DNA of 8,064 bases from positions 1-8,064 of the forward strand of contig JAXHTH010000034.1 of NCBI GenBank assembly GCA_034211115.1, written 5' to 3'. Made by a program: the position numbers and the translations under genes. How positions within the stretch are numbered: the first letter of the stretch is position 1; each line of letters begins with the position of its first letter. Origin of the DNA: JAXHTH01 sp034211115. Its GTDB lineage: Bacteria; Planctomycetota; Phycisphaerae; Phycisphaerales; SM1A02. Positions 5,868-8,064 of this stretch are shown in pieces. The notes beneath the pieces were generated by a model, which did not search any database, had not been told where the DNA came from, and saw only the letters and a list, made by a program, of their open reading frames with translations.

Positions 5868-6102
5868 GGTGACTGTTCCGAGAGGGATGGGTCGGTGCCT
5901 GTATCAATAACCGTGCCAACAGGTGTATTCGCGCTTCCGGCCGACATTTGACGCTTGCCCCGATCGGCGTTCCCGCGGTCAGGGCCGTCGATCCGATCGC
6001 CTCGGTTTCAGGCAGGGCAATGGGGGCATGGATGGGGCCGTTTGATCGGACCGAAGGGTCCGGCAAAGCGACCCGGCACCGGTCGGCTGCTATCCTTTGC
6101 CT
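5868..6102. other. Divergent intergenic region between MarR and aminotransferase genes
   Basis: A 235-bp spacer must hold promoters for both directions and any MarR operator. I see a 16-bp dyad at 6047-6062 (CGGACC, GAAG, GGTCCG), CCTGT (5899-5903) facing ACAGG (5919-5923), and CGATCGG (5961-5967) facing CCGATCG (5993-5999). The stretch around 5901-5930 is locally AT-richer than its surroundings. No plausible ORF lies here. Confidence 0.45.
6091..6096 (+). promoter_or_regulatory. Possible -10 element (TATCCT) for a leaderless aminotransferase mRNA
   Basis: TATCCT matches the -10 consensus at 4 of 6 positions and ends 6 nt before the ATG at 6103. Transcription starting about 7 nt past it would begin at or next to the A of the start codon. 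No Shine-Dalgarno sequence precedes that ATG, which fits a leaderless message. No clear -35 is present. Confidence 0.3.
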
Positions 6103-7344
6103 ATGAAAGCGACCCAGATCCCGATCCAGCTCGCCCGGCGTGTGATCGAACTGCCCTCCTCCAGCACCCTGGCGGTGACCGCCCGGGTCCGGGAGCTGAA
6201 GGCGGAGGGGAAGAACGTCATCGGCTTCGGGGCCGGCGAGCCCGATTTCGATACCCCCGCCCCCATCGGGGAGGCGGCCATCGACGCCCTCCGCGCCGGC
6301 CAGACCCACTACATGCCCGTGCCCGGCGATCCGCAGGCCCGCCAGGTCATCGCCGGCAAGCTCCAGCGCGAGAACGGCATCGACTGCACGGGCGATGACA
6401 TCGTCATCACCGTGGGCGGCAAGCACGCGATGTACCTGGCCCTCCAGGCCCTCGTCGATCCCGGCGACGAGGTGATCGTCCCCACCCCGGCCTGGGTGAG
6501 CTACGTGCCGATGGTCCAGCTCTGCGGGGGGGCGGCGGTCCAGGTGCCCGCCGCGGTCGAGAACGATTTCCGGATCACGGCCGACCAGCTCGCCGCCGCC
6601 CTCACCCCCCGCACGAAGGCGATGCTCTTCAACAGCCCGTCCAATCCGTGCGGGACGATGTACAGCCCCGAGGAGATCCGCGCCCTGGCCGACGTCGTCG
6701 CCGCCCACGACCGGGTCGTCCTCATCAGCGACGAGATCTACGAGAAGATCATCTACGGCGGGATCGAGCATCTGTCTCCCGGCTCGCTGGACGCCCTGGC
6801 CGGGCGCGTGGTGACCCTCAACGGCATGAGCAAGGCCTTCGCGATGACCGGCTGGCGCATCGGCTACGCCTGCGCGCCGATCCCCGAGCCGGGCGGCGGG
6901 GCGGTGGCCAGGGCGATCGCCAAGCTCCAGGGACAGATGACCAGCCACATCACCAGCTTCACCTACGCCGCCATCATCGAGGCGCTCAGCCACCGCGCCG
7001 ACGACGTGGAGACGATGCGCAAAACGTTCGCGCAGCGCGCCGAGCTGATGTACAACGCCGTCAGCGCCATGCCGGGGATCGTCTGCCCGCGCCCCACCGG
7101 CGCGTTCTACGTCTTTCCCGATGTCAGCGCGCACTTCGGCCGGCGGACGCCCGGCGGGCGCACCGTCGATTCCTGCGTCGCCTTCGCCCAGGCGCTGCTC
7201 GACGAGGCGCTGGTCGCGGTCGTGCCCGGCGACGGGTTCGGCGAGTGCGGCAGGGCGCACGTGCGCCTCAGCTTCGCCTGCGGCAACGAGGACATCGAGG
7301 AAGGCTGCCGGCGCATGCGCGAGTGGATCGAGAAGCTCGATTGA
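6103..7344 (+). CDS. Class I pyridoxal-phosphate aminotransferase, aspartate aminotransferase-like
   Basis: A 413-residue fold-type I PLP enzyme, probably transaminating aspartate or glutamate with 2-oxoglutarate, oxaloacetate or a related keto acid. Landmarks are GAGEPDFDTP at 43-52, TVGGKHA at 103-109, the ring-stacking Trp131, SNPCG at 180-184 (Asn181), SDEIYEK at 209-215 (Asp210, Tyr213), the Schiff-base Lys244 in GMSKAFAMTGWRIGY, and the substrate-carboxylate Arg388 in VRLSF. Lys107 in GGK corresponds to Lys109 of Thermus thermophilus aspartate aminotransferase, reported to bind the acidic side chain of the substrate. This favours an Asp/Glu enzyme of the AspB (subgroup Ib) type. A prephenate or other keto-acid role is possible. 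Length is close to the usual 385-400 with a few extra residues near 346-356. ATG 6103 is chosen; a TTG 6 nt upstream is in frame but less likely. The nitroreductase gene follows after 61 bp. Confidence 0.92.
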   Translation: MKATQIPIQLARRVIELPSSSTLAVTARVRELKAEGKNVIGFGAGEPDFDTPAPIGEAAIDALRAGQTHYMPVPGDPQARQVIAGKLQRENGIDCTGDDIVITVGGKHAMYLALQALVDPGDEVIVPTPAWVSYVPMVQLCGGAAVQVPAAVENDFRITADQLAAALTPRTKAMLFNSPSNPCGTMYSPEEIRALADVVAAHDRVVLISDEIYEKIIYGGIEHLSPGSLDALAGRVVTLNGMSKAFAMTGWRIGYACAPIPEPGGGAVARAIAKLQGQMTSHITSFTYAAIIEALSHRADDVETMRKTFAQRAELMYNAVSAMPGIVCPRPTGAFYVFPDVSAHFGRRTPGGRTVDSCVAFAQALLDEALVAVVPGDGFGECGRAHVRLSFACGNEDIEEGCRRMREWIEKLD

Positions 7345-7352
7345 CGCTCACC

Positions 7353-7370
7353 GCGCCGCGCGAGCGCGGG
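7353..7370 (+). repeat. GC-rich hairpin after the aminotransferase gene (REP-like)
   Basis: GCGCCGCGCG-A-GCGCGGG lies 9 nt after the stop. It folds as CCGCG (7356-7360), CGAG loop, CGCGG (7365-7369). It is the same sequence as 1671-1690 except that TC is missing from the loop. Because it lies in the 61-bp gap before the nitroreductase gene, it could attenuate read-through or simply be a dispersed repeat. Confidence 0.5.
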
Positions 7371-7405
7371 AACGACGACGCCGATCCGAACTGCGGAGCC
7401 CGAAC

Positions 7406-8026
7406 ATGGACACCATCACCGCCATCGAGACGCGCCGCGCCGTGAAGGCGTTCGATCCCGCGCATGCGATGACCGAGGCCGAGATCGAGCGGCTCATGGA
7501 GCTGGCGATCCTCGCCCCCACCGCGTTCAACATCCAGAACTGGCGCTTCGTCCTCGTCCGCGATGAGAAACTGCGGGAGAAGATCCGCGCCGCGGCGTGG
7601 GACCAGGCGCAGGTCACCGAGGCGTCCTTGCTCATCGTCCTGTGCGGCGATCTTCGCGCCTGGGCGGACTCCCCGCAACGCTACTGGCGGAACGCCCCGC
7701 AGGCGGCGCAGGACTTCATCGTGCCCGCCATCGGCCAGTATTACGAGGGCAGGAAGCAGGTGCAGCGCGACGAGGCGATGCGCTCCTGCGGCATCGCCGC
7801 CCAGACCATCATGCTCGCGGCGAAGGCGATGGGATACGAGTCCTGCCCCATGGACGGGTTCGACTTCGACGCGGTGGCCGAACTCATCCGGCTTCCCTCC
7901 GATCACGTGGTGGCGATGATGGTCGCGGTGGGCAAGGGCGTGAAGCCGCCCTGGCCCCGCGGCGGGCAACTGCCCCGCTCCGAGGTCGTGCTCGCCGACC
8001 GCTTCGGAGAAGCCGGCGGCGCGTAA
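7406..8026 (+). CDS. Nitroreductase family protein, MhqN/YodC-like
   Basis: A 206-residue FMN-dependent NAD(P)H oxidoreductase of the nitroreductase fold, expected to work as a cytosolic dimer. FMN-contacting motifs are ETRRAVKAF at 8-16 (Arg10, Arg11), APTAFNIQNWRF at 37-48, GYESCPMDGFD at 143-153 and GKGVKPPWPRGG at 176-187. The NIQNWRF and CPMDGFD wording and the length match the group of B. subtilis MhqN and YodC, which act in quinone/electrophile stress and are controlled by MarR-type repressors. Reduction of quinones or nitroaromatics is the family expectation; the native substrate is not visible. GGAG about 7 nt before the ATG at 7406 supports the start. It follows the aminotransferase gene by 61 bp, so it may share its transcript or have its own promoter. 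A hairpin region begins right at its stop codon. Confidence 0.92.
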   Translation: MDTITAIETRRAVKAFDPAHAMTEAEIERLMELAILAPTAFNIQNWRFVLVRDEKLREKIRAAAWDQAQVTEASLLIVLCGDLRAWADSPQRYWRNAPQAAQDFIVPAIGQYYEGRKQVQRDEAMRSCGIAAQTIMLAAKAMGYESCPMDGFDFDAVAELIRLPSDHVVAMMVAVGKGVKPPWPRGGQLPRSEVVLADRFGEAGGA

Positions 8027-8061
8027 CCGCGGTCAGCGGTGGCGCGACGCTCCGCGTCGCG
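8026..8061 (+). terminator. Double GC hairpin after the nitroreductase gene
   Basis: A 5-bp dyad ACCGC/GCGGT (8026-8030, 8036-8040) overlaps the last base of the TAA stop. A perfect 8-bp stem follows, CGCGACGC (8043-8050) and GCGTCGCG (8054-8061), with a TCC loop. No T-run is seen before the window ends at 8064, so it may be a terminator whose tail is cut off or a REP-like element. The CCGCG-GTCAGCG core resembles the hairpins at 1674 and 7356. Confidence 0.5.
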
Positions 8062-8064
8062 GGC

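Noticed and set aside
5948..5953. TTGACG as a -35 box for the aminotransferase gene
   Set aside because: No -10-like hexamer lies at 16-18 nt downstream, and it is about 150 nt from the start codon.
5482..7260. 592-codon minus-strand open frame
   Set aside because: It overlaps the MarR gene in another frame and the aminotransferase gene in antisense; the product is Asp/Gly/Arg/His-rich without a domain, so it is a shadow.

Overview
The window is GC-rich chromosomal DNA carrying eight protein genes. They are a 3'-truncated DUF3179 gene, a serine/threonine dehydratase-like enzyme, a sugar-type methyltransferase, an unrecognised membrane protein, release factor 2 (prfB), an FMN reductase, a MarR regulator, a class I aminotransferase and a nitroreductase (nine counting the truncated one). 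High GC, a secreted DUF3179 protein, few strong Shine-Dalgarno sites and the RF2 sequence type suggest Planctomycetota, possibly Phycisphaerae. This placement is an inference from style and no marker gene here proves it. I see no mobile element, CRISPR array, tRNA, rRNA or phage gene.

Layout. 1-553 (minus) is the N-terminal part of a secreted DUF3179 protein, divergent from a PLP-dependent dehydratase/racemase-like gene at 689-1654 (plus). A TylM1/DesVI-type methyltransferase follows at 1712-2422 (plus). It converges, 12 bp apart, on a four-helix membrane protein at 2435-3223 (minus). prfB lies at 3358-4465 (minus) and is split by the classic +1 frameshift site: codon 25 is an in-frame TGA in CTT-TGA-C, and the 368-residue protein exists only if the ribosome shifts. 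Without the shift, a plain ORF call misses the first 35 residues.

4679-5867 (minus) is a MarR regulator followed by an NAD(P)H:FMN reductase, with two GC hairpins between them. Across a 235-bp divergent spacer lie an aspartate-aminotransferase-like gene (6103-7344, plus) and an MhqN/YodC-type nitroreductase (7406-8026, plus).

How they may work together. prfB, the dehydratase and the methyltransferase look like ordinary housekeeping or metabolic genes placed side by side. The one grouping that suggests a joint function is MarR + flavin reductase + nitroreductase. In Bacillus, MarR-type regulators (MhqR, YodB) control FMN-dependent azoreductases and nitroreductases against quinones and other electrophiles, so a similar detoxification set is a reasonable hypothesis here. 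Short GC-rich hairpins sharing a CCGCG...AGCG core follow three of the four plus-strand genes and look like a small dispersed repeat family or terminators.
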